Translations under genes and position numbers: made by a program | Part shown: piece by piece, positions 24,231 through 35,279 of the stretch | Position numbering within the stretch: the stretch's first letter is position 1 | Layout of the letters: each line of letters starts with the position of its first letter | Source: Agarophyton chilense | Lineage: Eukaryota > Rhodophyta > Florideophyceae > Gracilariales > Gracilariaceae | Assembly: GCA_030374765.1 (NCBI GenBank) | Contig: JARGXX010000071.1 | Coordinates: 62,001 to 126,000 of the forward strand | Direction: 5' to 3' | DNA length: 64,000 nucleotides | Notes under the pieces: generated by a model | Database searches by the model: none | Told to the model about the DNA's origin: nothing | Seen by the model: the letters and a program-made list of their open reading frames with translations, nothing else

Positions 24231-24427
24231 AAGGACTCAACCCAACACTAATGAAAAATTGAAAACAAACAGAGAGCACAGGCTCAATCTCTTGTAGAAC
24301 TCCGACGACTTCTTAAAACTTCTTCAAACGACGCGCAACCCGAGACTTCTGTCAAGGGCTACTAAGTGTCAGACACTCGGCTTCCGGTAAGACACTCCGG
24401 ATGTGAGACGATTTATGCAGCCTACGA
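24075..24427 (-). repeat. 5' LTR remnant of element B (R/U5 only)
   Basis: About 353 bases match the outer part of the 3' LTR with four differences. The match stops at 24427, where sequence switches to a short repeat and then an inverted LTR copy. In this copy the codon matching the ATG near the LTR end is GTG (24084-24086). Confidence 0.85.
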
Positions 24428-24444
24428 GACTTATGTCAAGGGCT

Positions 24445-24704
24445 GCGCGTCGTTTGAAGAAGTTTTAAGAAGTCGTCGGAGTTCTACAAGAGATTGAGCC
24501 TGTGCTCTCTCTTTGTTTTCATTTTTTCATTAGTGTTGGGTTGAGTCCTTTTGGTCTCCACACTCTTCTGTTTTCTGCTTCGGCCTTTGTTCTTTCTTGG
24601 CCGCTTTCATCTTTTGGGGCTTTTGAGTCTACGAGAAGCACGTTTTCATTCCTTTATTCGCTTTAACTTTAGCCCCCTGCGTCACAGTCCCGTGATGGCG
24701 CCCA
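24445..24704 (+). repeat. Inverted partial LTR B forming a palindrome with the 5' LTR
   Basis: Some 260 bases are a near-perfect reverse complement of 24075-24336, separated by a spacer of about 108 bases. The spacer ends with GAGACTTATGTCAAGGGCT, itself a copy of LTR sequence at about 24341-24360 in the same direction. The structure could fold into a long hairpin, and it suggests template switching during reverse transcription or a second insertion. Confidence 0.8.
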
Positions 24705-24880
24705 GACATACCGAGAACACAGATGAAGCTTTCGAACAGCAGGGCCGTTACGAGTGGCTAGATTGCTCCCAGGCTGTGCGTCATCAGTTGAGGGCTATAT
24801 GGATTAGAGCTTGTGGAGGCATTGATGCTGTTGTTTCGTCTCAGGAACAACAACCTTCCATGATGGGTCCTTTTGAGTAG
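24695..24880 (+). CDS. Short ORF starting at the LTR-B ATG
   Basis: Translation from the ATG inside the LTR end gives MAPRHTENTDEAFEQQGRYE and 61 codons up to a TAG. The sequence after the LTR is not the element B Gag. It may be the N-terminus of the Gag of a related element whose rest is gone, or chance. An in-frame upstream ATG at 24551 lies within the LTR. Confidence 0.3.
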   Translation: MAPRHTENTDEAFEQQGRYEWLDCSQAVRHQLRAIWIRACGGIDAVVSSQEQQPSMMGPFE

Positions 24881-25291
24881 GCAGCTGGTTTACAGTGGTT
24901 GAAATGGTGGTGATGGTGCAGGGTGTGAGACGCTTGAGTGTGAGATACTGATAAGTCATTTCGGTAGAAAAGAGCAGATACCGAAATAATGGTCGACTAT
25001 TTTGGTAGGGGTTGGCAAACACTAAGTTAAGACCAAAATTGCTACCGGAGTATTACCGATCGGCACCTGCCGAAGCCCACTAATGACACTCGTATATATG
25101 AGGCAGCTCAGTCGGGAGTCGGGTTTAAACCTAGGCCACCTATTGCAGTTTTCGAGTCCTACGAAAGCTGGAATACTTCGAAACGTTGCAGCGGTATTTA
25201 TGCAGGAAAGAATGTTTTTGTCAATTCCACTTTAAACTGTCATTGTGACACTTAAGAAGCATGGTATAAATTATCCCGTTCTTTTTTTCTT
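24881..25291. other. No recognisable gene
   Basis: Nothing coding is visible. A CGTATATATGAGG stretch near 25,090 resembles an LTR TATA region, but no matching second copy exists in the window. Confidence 0.45.
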
Positions 25292-25734
25292 TGAAGGAGC
25301 AACGATAATAGTTTTGCCCTGTAAGCCGCAGGGGCCTGAGGTATCTTAAAGACGCCCCGTGAACTGACCGACCTCAGCTGGGCTCATTCAGATTATTAAT
25401 CTATTTTAACTAGTGTACTAGATTAGAATTACAGTGCCAGGGAGTCCCAGCGCCTCGCCATTACTATTTACTTGGCTCGAGTGACGCTTCTCTCTAAGAG
25501 AAAAGTAGGCATCGTTTGGACACTAGATTACCCCCTTTGGTACATTATTTTCACGAATTGATCTTATAGCCATCGTTTCCGTAGCTCCAACCTGTAGGAC
25601 TACGCATTAAACGCCAGCCCATTGCACCAAGTACTGTGGGAGTGGCGCCGTCAATAATTCGAACATTAGGACCCACTCTACCACGCTACCTCCTGTTGAG
25701 ACCAGTACGCTGACCTACCAGTCATTGCGTTACA
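25292..25734 (+). repeat. 5' LTR of element C
   Basis: Starts TGAAGGAGCAACG and ends GCGTTACA. It aligns over its whole length with 33595-34038. Blocks such as CCCAGCGCCTCGCCATTA and TACCACGCTACCTCCTGT are conserved in both. Confidence 0.85.
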
Positions 25735-25737
25735 TTT

Positions 25738-25757
25738 TGGTCTCCCGACTTATAATT
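25738..25757 (+). other. Primer-binding site of element C
   Basis: TGGTCTCCCGACTTA follows the LTR after a three-base spacer. Elements D and E have the same 15-base core and the same spacer length. Confidence 0.65.
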
Positions 25758-25917
25758 CTCTAGGAATAATTGAACGGACCACTGGAACGAGGAAATATCC
25801 GGATTCTAACCTTTGGTTTACTTCCCCAACTGACCAGAAGTACAGAAACAACCGCTATTACGGATGCAGTAAACACACCCAACCGACAAGACCACTGTAC
25901 TCCTACGACAGGAACAG

Positions 25918-27982
25918 TTGCCACTGCATAGCCGGCGATGTCGCCTGAACCTCAGGTTGAACCGCAGGAGCACGAGAAGCCAGCCGCAAGGAGTACTGAA
26001 TTCTATGGGCTTCCCTGAAAGGATTGGCCGAGAACCCACAGTAGCAGCGCATTTACGAGAACGCCTCACCAGGGCCACCTCTAGGCCAGGAACACGACAA
26101 AGAGAACCATGTAAGACCGAAGGAATTAGAGAGAGTATTCCCACAGGGCTTGCCGATTTTCTCTGGCTCCGTCCCCTGGAGCTGTTTTCAGCCCATTTGG
26201 ATTCCATTGTGGACATGCAACTCGCTACGGCGATCGCTGACAATACGGATTACCTCATTACGCGAATCGTCTCCGAGGTCACGGAGTCTGAGCTTTCATA
26301 GACTCTCTCCTTCAGGCCGTTCAAGGAGTAGTCACCAGCCAGTCAGGCAATGCGGTCCTTAGGATCGCTCCAAAAGTCAACCATCCGGCTTCCATATGGG
26401 AACCCCCTACCCGAACTCCCAGGAGTTGGGATATTACCCGCCCCTCGTCCGAAAAAACATCATAAAAATCCAATGGAAAGACAATCTAGGTGCAGCGAGG
26501 CTCTGCGTCTAGAAGAGAGACAAATTGCCCTTCCCAAAGGACAATATGACGTACAGAGACCTCAGGGATCCATCGGATTTAAAAGAGAGAACGATCTTTT
26601 AGATCCCTATTCCGCTGGAAAGAAAAAAAAGTTACCGCAGTAGAAAGAAGAAAAGAAGGAGTAAGAGAAGAGACCATGCGGACACGAGTGATTCCGAATC
26701 GGCCTGGACCGAAACGACCGACTCGGAAGTGGATGAGGCTGCCGTTTGAGGCCTCAAACCACTGACAACGACAAACGAACTTTTCCTTAACGTTCTAGAC
26801 TACCGTAATTACCGGCTGGCCGACAGGTCCCCGAAATACTCTGGTTCGGTGGCTCGAAGAGTCGCCAAGTGGGCCAAACAGATGCAACTAACCATTGCGG
26901 ACAAGTTCTCGTGTTCCGATCCAATTGGTTTCCTTAGGTTTCTCTGTTTGTTCCGTAATGCCTGTGATCAGAACGGTGTCCACGAGGGCGCCGCTCTGTA
27001 CCTTTTCCAATTCTTCCTCACAGAACATGCGCATGACCGAGTAGTTTCGAGGATATGTGGCACAACTGACCTCGTGGAGGCTCAAGACCGTGAGCTCCTC
27101 ATGTTATACCCTCAGGTTGTTCATTACTTCTTGGAAACTTAAGCCGCCGATGACGTTGTAATGGTCGCCCACCAGGAAGTAATATCGTTTAGGCAGAGCT
27201 CCCACATGACCGCTTCGGCTTTCGCAGACGACCTATTGAAGAAGGCTTACCGATGTGGAAACATGTTCTCCGAAGGACGGCTTCAACTTCACTTCATCAC
27301 AGGATTACTCCCTGCCATACGGATAAATGTCCGCAATTACCACACGGAAAACCCCACGGTAATGCTTCCGAAGACTCGTCACCTACGCCGAAGGTTATGA
27401 CAAAACCTACAGGACTTCCAGGCGCCACGCTGATATATACAGAGGACACGCAACTCCATTGCGTAAACCAAACCAAGCCCAGTTGGTTAGCTCCACTGAA
27501 TCGGACATGGATTCATCACTCCATTATGGCGACTCGGGAGATGTCCTCGCGGTTAATTTCAGTGCTCCTCCGTTTGGGCCCCCATCATATACATCCCAGG
27601 GAACTACAGCAACCACTGGCCCAACCACACCCAAGTATTCACCCTTTCCGCCCCGCAAGGACGCTTTTGCTCCCTCCCCGAGGGCTTGCTTTTCTGCCTT
27701 TCAATGGTTCAAACTTGTTATTGCACGAGGTATCTGCCTGAGGATGCACGTAAAACCCTCCTAACCCTAAGGGAAGAGAAATACCGCGGTCGGCGATCCG
27801 AAGGAATGTTTAACAGGGCACAGCAACGAGCCTCAGGGAACCCTGGAAGCTCACGCTATTCCACGCCTCCGGATACTCCGATCAAATCCACCCATGTTCA
27901 CGCCATTGTAGATCCCACGGACGACCTTGAAAAGGAATCTTATCCTCAAGAAGAAACGGAAACCCTATCGGAAAACTCTTAG
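25918..27982 (+). pseudogene. Gag of element C, decayed
   Basis: Homology to the D and E Gag is visible at several points. An acidic Ser/Asp/Glu tract (DTSDSESAWTETTDSEVDE) lies near 26,690. The core NVLDYRNYRLADRSPK, then KQMQLTIADKFSCSDPIGFL, corresponds to LLSYRYYRLEDSS and KRMQLSLRNQ in element D. The stretch SFRQSSHMTASAFADDLLKKAYRCGN follows. Stops at about 26301, 26643 and 27142, plus frameshifts, break the gene, and the CCHC knuckle present in D is not intact. It once formed the particle shell protein. Confidence 0.7.
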
Positions 27983-28149
27983 AGGGACGACGCTAGGCAA
28001 ATCCTCCCTCTTCCAGCCCCTGCCTCAACCAATTGGATGGTCAGGAGCCAAGGAGCTCCTCACCTCCCAATAAAACCACCCACAATTGACCACACAAAAT
28101 GAACCAGAATTGGAGCAAAGTAACGACCATGTCTGTATCATAAGGAAAG

Positions 28150-31100
28150 AGAACTACAAAATTTCGAGTAACCGTGGGACTTCAATCCAACAAATCCCGA
28201 GTGACCACAGCCGTATTTGACACAGGCTTTGGTCCCAATTTGGTCCATCCTAAGCTACTCCAGTTTGGCTGGCACAATTTCGTTCAGGCAAGGAAAACCC
28301 CCAGGACTACTGATGCATCACGTAGACCAATGGACATTAAAGGGATGGTACCAATTTATCTAAAATTAGGAAGATTCAAAGTCCGCACTTGGTTCTTTGT
28401 ATGTCTTAACTTGGGCGCTGAGGTAATCCTAGGGTCCTCTTTTATCGATCGATACATTAAGGATATTTATCCAGGCCTTAGGAAAGTCGAATTCTATCGC
28501 GGACCTTCAATCTCAATAACTGGTTCCGCCCCAGGGCCAGAAGCTGACCGCAAACGAGCGATTATCTCCAAAAACACGAAATCCAATAAGGTTCGCTTGT
28601 CGAGGGCCATAACGATATCACCGATGACCCAAATCACCGTATAGGTCCATGCTCAGTCTTGAGGTCTCGTGGCGATTCAGAAGCACCTTATCTTAATGGC
28701 CAGTGAAGTAATGAACATCCGCCCCGACAGGCCTTTCTTGGTCAAAATCAGCAAATTCAGAGATAAGCCCGTTCGGCTACCTAAAGGTAGAGTGATTGGC
28801 ATCACTCTACCTGCACCCGTGGCCATCATACAGGCCCAAATATATTACCTTTCAACGCCAACTCCCGACAAGGAGGTCGACTCTTGGGAGGCGAGAGTCG
28901 CTATCGGCGCAGAATTCGAATCCTATAGGCCCCAGGTACTTGATCTCCTCAGGGAATACCAGGCCATGTGGTCAGGTAGATTGCCAAACATTAGAGCCAT
29001 TAAACACCGCATTGACCTTCAGGATGATGCTAGACCACAGTTCCAGCACCCATAGGGTACAGGTTTTAAGGGTAGGGAAAACTTTTCCGACCCGATGGAC
29101 GAGATGCGCAAAGCTCAATTCATAGAGCCGGCACCTCCCAACCAATCCGAATGGGCACGTCCTCTTGTCCTCGTGGCGAAGAAAGACGGCTCCGTCAGGA
29201 TCTTGGTCGACTACAGGAAGCTGAAAGCAGTAACCAAGGGGGACTCATACCCAATACCCCGCATGGATGACTGTCTTGATTCCTTAGGCGAAGCTGTCGT
29301 ATTTTCCGCACTGGACGCTAACTATAGATATTGGCAAATCCCTTTGGCCGAAGATGTTCGAGCGCTGACGACCTTCACCACACATGAAGGTCTGTTCAGA
29401 CTTACTCGTATGCCCTTTGGTTTAAAGAATGCGCCAGCAACCTTCCAACCGGTAATGGAAATGGTAATGTCCAGAGTCGAATGGAAGTGCATCTTGGTCT
29501 ATTTGGATGACGTCATAATCTTCTCACGGACCGTAAAAGAACACCTTCGCCAAGTGAAGAAGGTGCTAAACATCCTACAGGACGCTGGAATAACACTGAA
29601 ACTCCACAAATGCGCTTTCTTTCAGGCCTCGGTGGACTACCTCGGTCACGTCGTCCTCCCAGGAAAGCTAAAGGTAACCAAATGGACTACGAATGATATC
29701 CGCCAGGCTAAACCTCCCTGAACCCACACGGAATTACGATCCTTCGTGGGCTTGTGCAATTCTTACCGACGTTCAGTCCAAAGGTTTGCTAAACCTTCGG
29801 CTCCTTTCAACTTTATGCTGAGGAAAGGAACACATTTGGAGTTCGCAGCCCTTATCAACGACCAGTACGAGGCATTTCAGACCCTAAAGGACAAATTGCT
29901 GATCCAGTCTATATTCGGTATACCAAAGCCCAATGGGCCTTTTGTCTTGCACAGAGATGCCTCTGATGTCCAAGTTGGTTTTGCGCTGGTACAGAAACAG
30001 AAGTCACCGAAGGACTCTCGACCTATTAGATAATGGAGCAGAACGCTCACCAGCCCGTAGCGAAACTACAGTAATACCAAAAAGGAAGGTCTAGCCATCG
30101 TATGGTCCGTATGGCCACTCCGTCCATATCTCGAGGGAAATAGGTTTACCATTAGGACACACCACGATTCACTCCGATGGTTACTCAATATGACCGATGC
30201 ATTAAGTCAACTCGCTCGGTGGTGGCTCAAACTATCAGAATATGACTTCAAAATAACCTATAGGCCAGGCATCAAGCACCAGGCAGCAGATTCCCTCTCG
30301 CAAATCATAACCGACGGATCTGATGACACTCCATTGGACGATCTAATTCCTACCCCCTTTACAGATGAGGGACCTCAGAGGTATACAGAAACCGATGAAA
30401 TTCTGGGTAAGGTCCAATCGGATAATCCTGAGGGAAAGAAGAACGAAGTATATCTATTGGACTGGGAGACAGTACCGCCCAATTCGACACCGTCTCAGGT
30501 TAATGCGATAGCCCCGGAGGAAAAAGAGCTCCTCCCTACAACTATTGAGCAACTCCTACAGGCGCAGGTCGAAGACGAGTACTGCAAGGAAACAGCCCAA
30601 TTTGTAAAAACCCCGGGATGCCTCTTCGAGTATGACCGATTTGGATTACTGTGTCGCCGCTCACTGCTGCATTGGGCACTCCAACGGGTGATACCGATTT
30701 CACTAAGGGCGCTATTCCTATACCTCGCCCATTTTCCTCGCTTTGCTGGTCACTCTGGGGGCCGACGAATGTACCAGACCCAAAGGAAGTTCTTCTACTG
30801 GCCACTAATGGCACAAGACCTATGGAAAACCGCACGGAACTGTACATCGTGCTCACAAATACGAGGGTCTCGCGCCAAACATCATGCCAAATCGATGCTC
30901 TTCCCTGACGCAGGTCCGATGGAATTTGTGGAAATGGATATACTTGGGCCTTTCCTTAAGTCGTCCCATGGGAAACAGTTTTTTGGCCTTTGCCTAATTC
31001 GTCCCATGGGAAACGGTTTGTTTTGGTTATAATCGATAGGTTTACCAAACTTACCCGAGCCCTATCCCGACAGAAGACAACGGCCACGGATTTCGCCACG

Positions 31101-32227
31101 GCCTTCTTGTCCTACTGGGTATATCCATATGGAATGCCACTCCACTTCCTCACGGATAACGGCAGCCAGTTTGTATCCAACTTCTTCTCACACGTTTGTG
31201 GTACCTTAGGTATCAAACAAATGACCACCACGGCGTACCACCCACAAACCGATGGCCAAGCCGAACGCTTCAACCGCACCCTTCTGGACAGATTAGTACA
31301 GTACGTATCGGAACACCAACTGGAGTGGGACGACTACGTTGAGCCACTGATTTAGGCGTACAAAACGCAAGTGCACGCCTCCACGGGGACAACACCTTTC
31401 GACTTAGCGCTAACGACACCGCCGCCGCTCATAGCTGTTGACCTTCAAGAGTATATCATACCCAACGACCTAACCGAAGGGATGAATCCTACCCAGGCGA
31501 AGCGCTACTCGTGCCGACGCATCGACCACATTATCCAATCGGTCAGTGCTCTACAAACCAAAGCGCAACGGCGCAACAAGGTCAATTTCGACAAAGCTGT
31601 TTGGAACTCACCGACCTTAGGGAAAGGAGAACTTGTTTACCTGGACCGGCCCCCGAAGGACCATGAGGAGCTCGAGGACACTACGCGGAAGCTCGTAGCT
31701 CACTCTGAGAGACCATATAAAGTCCTTAAGTTCAATCAGCACACCATTAAGTTACTAATTGACGGCCTACAGGACACCGTATCGATTGATCGGGTGACAC
31801 GAGCACCGAGCTCCCCGGAATCATCAAAGCCCCGTTCCCCTGTTCCAAAGACATCACTACGGCTTCAGGTCGACGCTTCAGTCCCCACACCCCCTGAGGC
31901 AGGTACTGCGGACCGACCTGGCGAGCCTCATAGAACCGATGGTTAATACCAATGACGATGACCAATCTCTTCCAACCGACTCCGATGGAGGCACCCCTCT
32001 GGACCACACTTTTCTTCTGGAGAATAAACACCAACCGGATGCGCTATCGCGTCCGTTGGTTCGGCTGCACATCTAAGGAAGACACCTGTCAAGAGACTCT
32101 AACCGTTCCGGCTAATTTTATCGCCCGCTACTGGCCCAAAATCGGCAGCACGCAGCGCAGCCGTCAGGAGGGGGCCACCATTGGCCCTAATATTACCAAA
32201 ACGCCTCCCGACACGACGGTTCACTGA
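28150..32227 (+). pseudogene. Pol of element C with chromodomain, decayed
   Basis: Domains read in order: protease VFDTGFGPN (~28,215); RT with motif A FSALDANYRYWQ and YLDD (~29,500); RNase H with HRDASD (~29,950) and QAADSLSQ (~30,285); integrase H2C2 (HFPRFAGHSGG ... CTSCSQ), then EMDILGPF, LTDNGSQF and GQAERFNR for Asp, Asp, Glu; and finally a chromodomain RYRVRWFGCTSKEDTCQ near 32,040-32,140. Stops occur at 29719, near 30033, 31030 and 31353, among others. A 40-base tandem duplication at about 30960-31020 (GTCCCATGGGAAAC twice) shifts the integrase frame. Catalytic residues survive, but the gene cannot be expressed whole. Confidence 0.8.
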
Positions 32228-32463
32228 AGCACGACTGTTCGCCGGAGCGCCAGCATCAGGGAACGAAGTCAGTCCTCAGGCGACACCTGAGGAAGATCTG
32301 AGACGCTCTAAAGGTTTAACGCCATCCCGGGGCACGCAAGTTTGAGGTACAGGAGCGAATTTGGGAAATCACAAGCATTAATTTATTTGACCAACTAAGA
32401 AAGGCATAACAGCCCTCGCCATGACCTCAAGGTTAACGGAAGCGCTCCAAACACCAATAGGAC

Positions 32464-33294
32464 TCACTGGAGCGGCGCAAAAGTACCTGCGTCGTTCTCA
32501 TTGGAACCTGCAGGAACAAAACAAAGACTAGGGTCACCCAAGGAGCCCAATGTACCACCAGGACCGGCCCCAGCGAGCCGAGCATGCTTCTTAAGCGGAT
32601 ACTCACCTGGGGAACTATTGTCACCATCGGAAGCCTCCCGGTCGCTCAAATTTAGAGCATACCGGGCATCTAAGTCGGAAGTGACGCTCTGGGTAATCAC
32701 TAAGACATTCTGCTGCAGGATATTGACCATGGAGTTCTTGAGATCCTGACACTTTCGGACATCCACGGCGTAGCGCCCCGAGCGTCGGGCCCAGGAGTAT
32801 GCTTCCCCCAGGAACGTCGAAATGTCCATCGAGGCCATATTACCAACGATACGGCAGACATAATGGAGATCCGAAGCCGCAGCCGTGACCGAAGCGGGAA
32901 AGTGTGGCAACGCAGAGGACGGAAGAACGGCATGACGTCCTGCCCGCGGGTTCCGTCCGATGGTATGGTCATAGCGGTTCCCAAGACGTTCGTAAGCCAC
33001 TTGGTACTCTGAGGAGCTCCCCACTGGGTTGTTAGAAGTAATGGTGCCGCTGCCCACAGGCTGGTTCGCCGGGAAATGGGTAGGAGAGACGACCGAAGCG
33101 ACATATCCCGGAGGGAGAACAGCGTATCCAACGGGCTCATAAGGCAGGTTGGGCATCGCGCGCGACCAATGGAAAAGTACCACGATGCGAAGACGAGTGA
33201 CGGAATGAAACCGAGTGGACTGACAGTCGTGAACCACGGTGGACGAAGCGCAGAGGGTCGCTAAAGGAAGAACGGAGACTGAGGAAGGCCCCAA
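32464..33294 (-). CDS. Antisense ORF of element C, uninterrupted, function unknown
   Basis: A 276-codon open frame on the strand opposite to pol lies between the chromodomain end and the 3' LTR. This is the same place and direction as the antisense genes of D and E. The first 46 residues look like read-in; a start at the Met of MPNLPYEPVGYAV (33154-33156) is also plausible, giving 230 residues. The protein is Ser/Ala/Gly-rich with an N-terminal Pro/Val part, a central DISTFLGEAYSWARRSGRYAVD segment and an acidic region DREASDGDNSSP. I recognise no domain and see no clear similarity to the D/E antisense protein. It stands out because the surrounding sense genes are full of stops. Confidence 0.5.
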   Translation of the reverse strand: MGPSSVSVLPLATLCASSTVVHDCQSTRFHSVTRLRIVVLFHWSRAMPNLPYEPVGYAVLPPGYVASVVSPTHFPANQPVGSGTITSNNPVGSSSEYQVAYERLGNRYDHTIGRNPRAGRHAVLPSSALPHFPASVTAAASDLHYVCRIVGNMASMDISTFLGEAYSWARRSGRYAVDVRKCQDLKNSMVNILQQNVLVITQSVTSDLDARYALNLSDREASDGDNSSPGEYPLKKHARLAGAGPGGTLGSLGDPSLCFVPAGSNENDAGTFAPLQ

Positions 33295-33578
33295 TGACCG
33301 TCAGGGGAGAATAAGCCGAGGGACGATCTCGCCAATGCGCCACGAGGAATACGCCGGCAATGCACCTCTTGCCAGCGCTCACGGCGTGCTAGAGTATCAG
33401 TCTTTAGGCCAATTAATTGCCACTCCGGCGCCAATGGTCAGCTCATGCTTCCTCGCATCCCCGCAGGTGAGGACGACGCGACGTCCCGTCGCGACTAATA
33501 GTACTGAAAGCAACGAAGTGATCAAGTCCCCTGGGTCAATCATGAGGCCATCTGGACTTCGCAGTGACGGACGAATTC

Positions 33579-33594
33579 TGAGGGGGTAAATATG
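33579..33594 (+). other. Polypurine tract of element C
   Basis: TGAGGGGGTAAATATG immediately precedes the TGAAG start of the 3' LTR. The GGGGG core and the trailing ATA resemble the tracts of D and E. Confidence 0.5.
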
Positions 33595-34038
33595 TGAAGA
33601 AGCAACGAGAACGGTTGACCCTTGTAAGCCGCCGGGGCCTAAGTTATCTTACAGACGCTACGTGGAGTGGCCGGCCTCAGCCGGGCTCATTTAGATTATT
33701 ATTGTTTTTTTGTTACTGTAATAGATTAGCATTACAGTCCCAGGCAGATCCCAGCGCCTCGCCATTAATATTTACTTGGCTCGAGTGACGCTTCTCCCTT
33801 AGAGTGAGGTAGGCACCGTTAGGATACTAAATTACCCCCTTTGGTACATTAGTTCCACCAATTGGTCTTCAGACAATCGTTTTCGTAGCTCCAACCTGTA
33901 AGACTACGCAGTAAACACCAGCTCATTGCACCGAGTACTCTGGGAGTGCCGCCGTCAAGGATACAAACCTCAGGACCCGCTCTACCACGCTACCTCCTGT
34001 CGAGACCAGTACGCTGACCCACCAGTCAGTGCGTTACA
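33595..34038 (+). repeat. 3' LTR of element C
   Basis: Starts TGAAGAAGCAACG and ends GCGTTACA; full-length partner of the 5' LTR. Differences between the two are spread evenly. Confidence 0.85.
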
Positions 34039-34103
34039 ATACCAGACATATACTTTGGACTATAGTGCTATGTCATTAGCGTCGGCTGGGTTGGCTTGTA
34101 CAT

Positions 34104-35270
34104 TTGGTTGTTGAAATGTCAAAAATCTTCTTGACCATTTGCTTTTTTGCAGGCTTTTTTGCCTCGTGCGGCTTTGTTCCTCTTATCGTGGCGTGCGCTA
34201 AGAACCCCGTCGGGCACATGAGTTCGTTGAACTTCGTGAGGACAATAGGATTTATTTGGCCTAGACAAGTGCTATACCTCATAATAACTTTGTCATCGCG
34301 TTAAATCAAAACATAAATCGACTTGTTGAAGAACGCTGAAAAGCACCCCAACATTGCCCTTCTGTATCAGGGAAAGGAACATTCTCGGATTGAATGGCTC
34401 AGATTGGGGTTTCTTATTGCTTTCTAAAAGATTGACTATCGCAGAAGAAGTGTCGCCAACTTAAGAGGCAAAGAAGCTAAAAGCTTTGAAGGTCCAAAAC
34501 GGAATACCGCCTCCAAGACGACAAATTACGCCAAAGCATTCAAGAAAAGCGCCCTTTCACAGCTTTCTCTATTTCTGCAATCCATTAAGAGTGCAAGTGT
34601 GGCTCATAGACCATTGGAACCCGCAATGAATGCTCCTGTTCTAAAGGTTAATGGTCTGGCTGATCCAAATCCACCATTTGAAGACAAGTCAATCCTCAAG
34701 ATAAATTCATAAGCTCAAGAATGAGATTCCAAGACTAGACCTACCACATGGAAGGGCTCTGTGGAAACCGCATATGTTCAGGGATCCGCTGTATTATATG
34801 GAGAGTTGTACCGATCCTGGGTCAGGGAAGCTGGAAAGTTGACGGGGAAGGGGACCTAAAATGATGGGGTCGACATGTAAACCCTGGCTATCCACACGAG
34901 AGAGAGACATGGACCGTAGAAGAAATGCAAAAACGCAGAACAGCATGTGCAGAATGATAGGGCTTTATACGCTACAAACGAACTTGAAAATACTGTCAAA
35001 GCGCTCCTGTTTGTCCCCCGTGAATATCGGACAGAAAAGAGCTTCCTCGTGGCGAAGCTATTTAGAGCCATGTGAACAGGTTGAATTCTGTGGACGAAGT
35101 TTTGCGACCCATTGAAGGGATGTGAGGCTTTCTTCCGAGCTTCTTCTCGTACGTGTGGACTAGTCACCGATGAAAGGCCTTCTCTGTAAAGATGCAAGGC
35201 ATAATGTTGCGTGCGCACTTGTCGCTGCGTGCTCACTGCTCGGAGTCTTTGTGCTCGTTGCAAATTGTTA
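34104..35270 (+). pseudogene. Unrecognised decayed coding sequence
   Basis: One frame shows a protein-like composition across several stops: an initial hydrophobic stretch, then LLKNAEKHPNIALLYQGKEH, a basic SVANLRGKEAKSFEGPKR, and later NELENTVKALLFVPREYRTE and FCDPLKGCEAFFRASS. I recognise no family. A neighbouring frame also looks partly coding near 34,860-34,950, so small indels are likely. It could belong to the same gene as the following segment. Confidence 0.3.
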
Positions 35271-35279
35271 GTTTATTGA

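Larger units (their letters stand above)
18383..24704 (-). mobile_element. Element B, Ty3/gypsy LTR retrotransposon with rearranged 5' end
   Basis: This is a minus-strand Ty3/gypsy element with domain order Gag, protease, RT, RNase H, integrase. The 3' LTR is complete (18383-19461). The 5' LTR keeps only its last ~353 bases (24075-24427) and is followed by an inverted partial LTR. The shared part of the two LTRs differs at four positions by eye, about 99% identical, so insertion was recent. The PBS TGGTACTCTCGAGG abuts the 5' LTR directly. LTR termini (TGTGAATCGC...GGCGCCCACA) and PBS differ from those of C, D and E. With no U3 in the 5' LTR it probably lacks its own promoter. Confidence 0.85.
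25292..34038 (+). mobile_element. Element C, old Ty3/gypsy chromovirus
   Basis: LTRs of 443 and 444 bases (25292-25734, 33595-34038) bound a plus-strand Gag-Pol with chromodomain and an antisense frame. LTR termini are TGAAG...GTTACA. By eye the LTRs are roughly 85% identical, so the insertion is old. The PBS is the one used by D and E. The sense genes are broken by many stops and frameshifts. No matching five-base duplication is visible at the outer ends. Confidence 0.85.

Noticed and set aside
25292-34043. A target-site duplication for element C
   Set aside because: TTCTT on the left and ATACC on the right do not match; age or recombination may have erased it.
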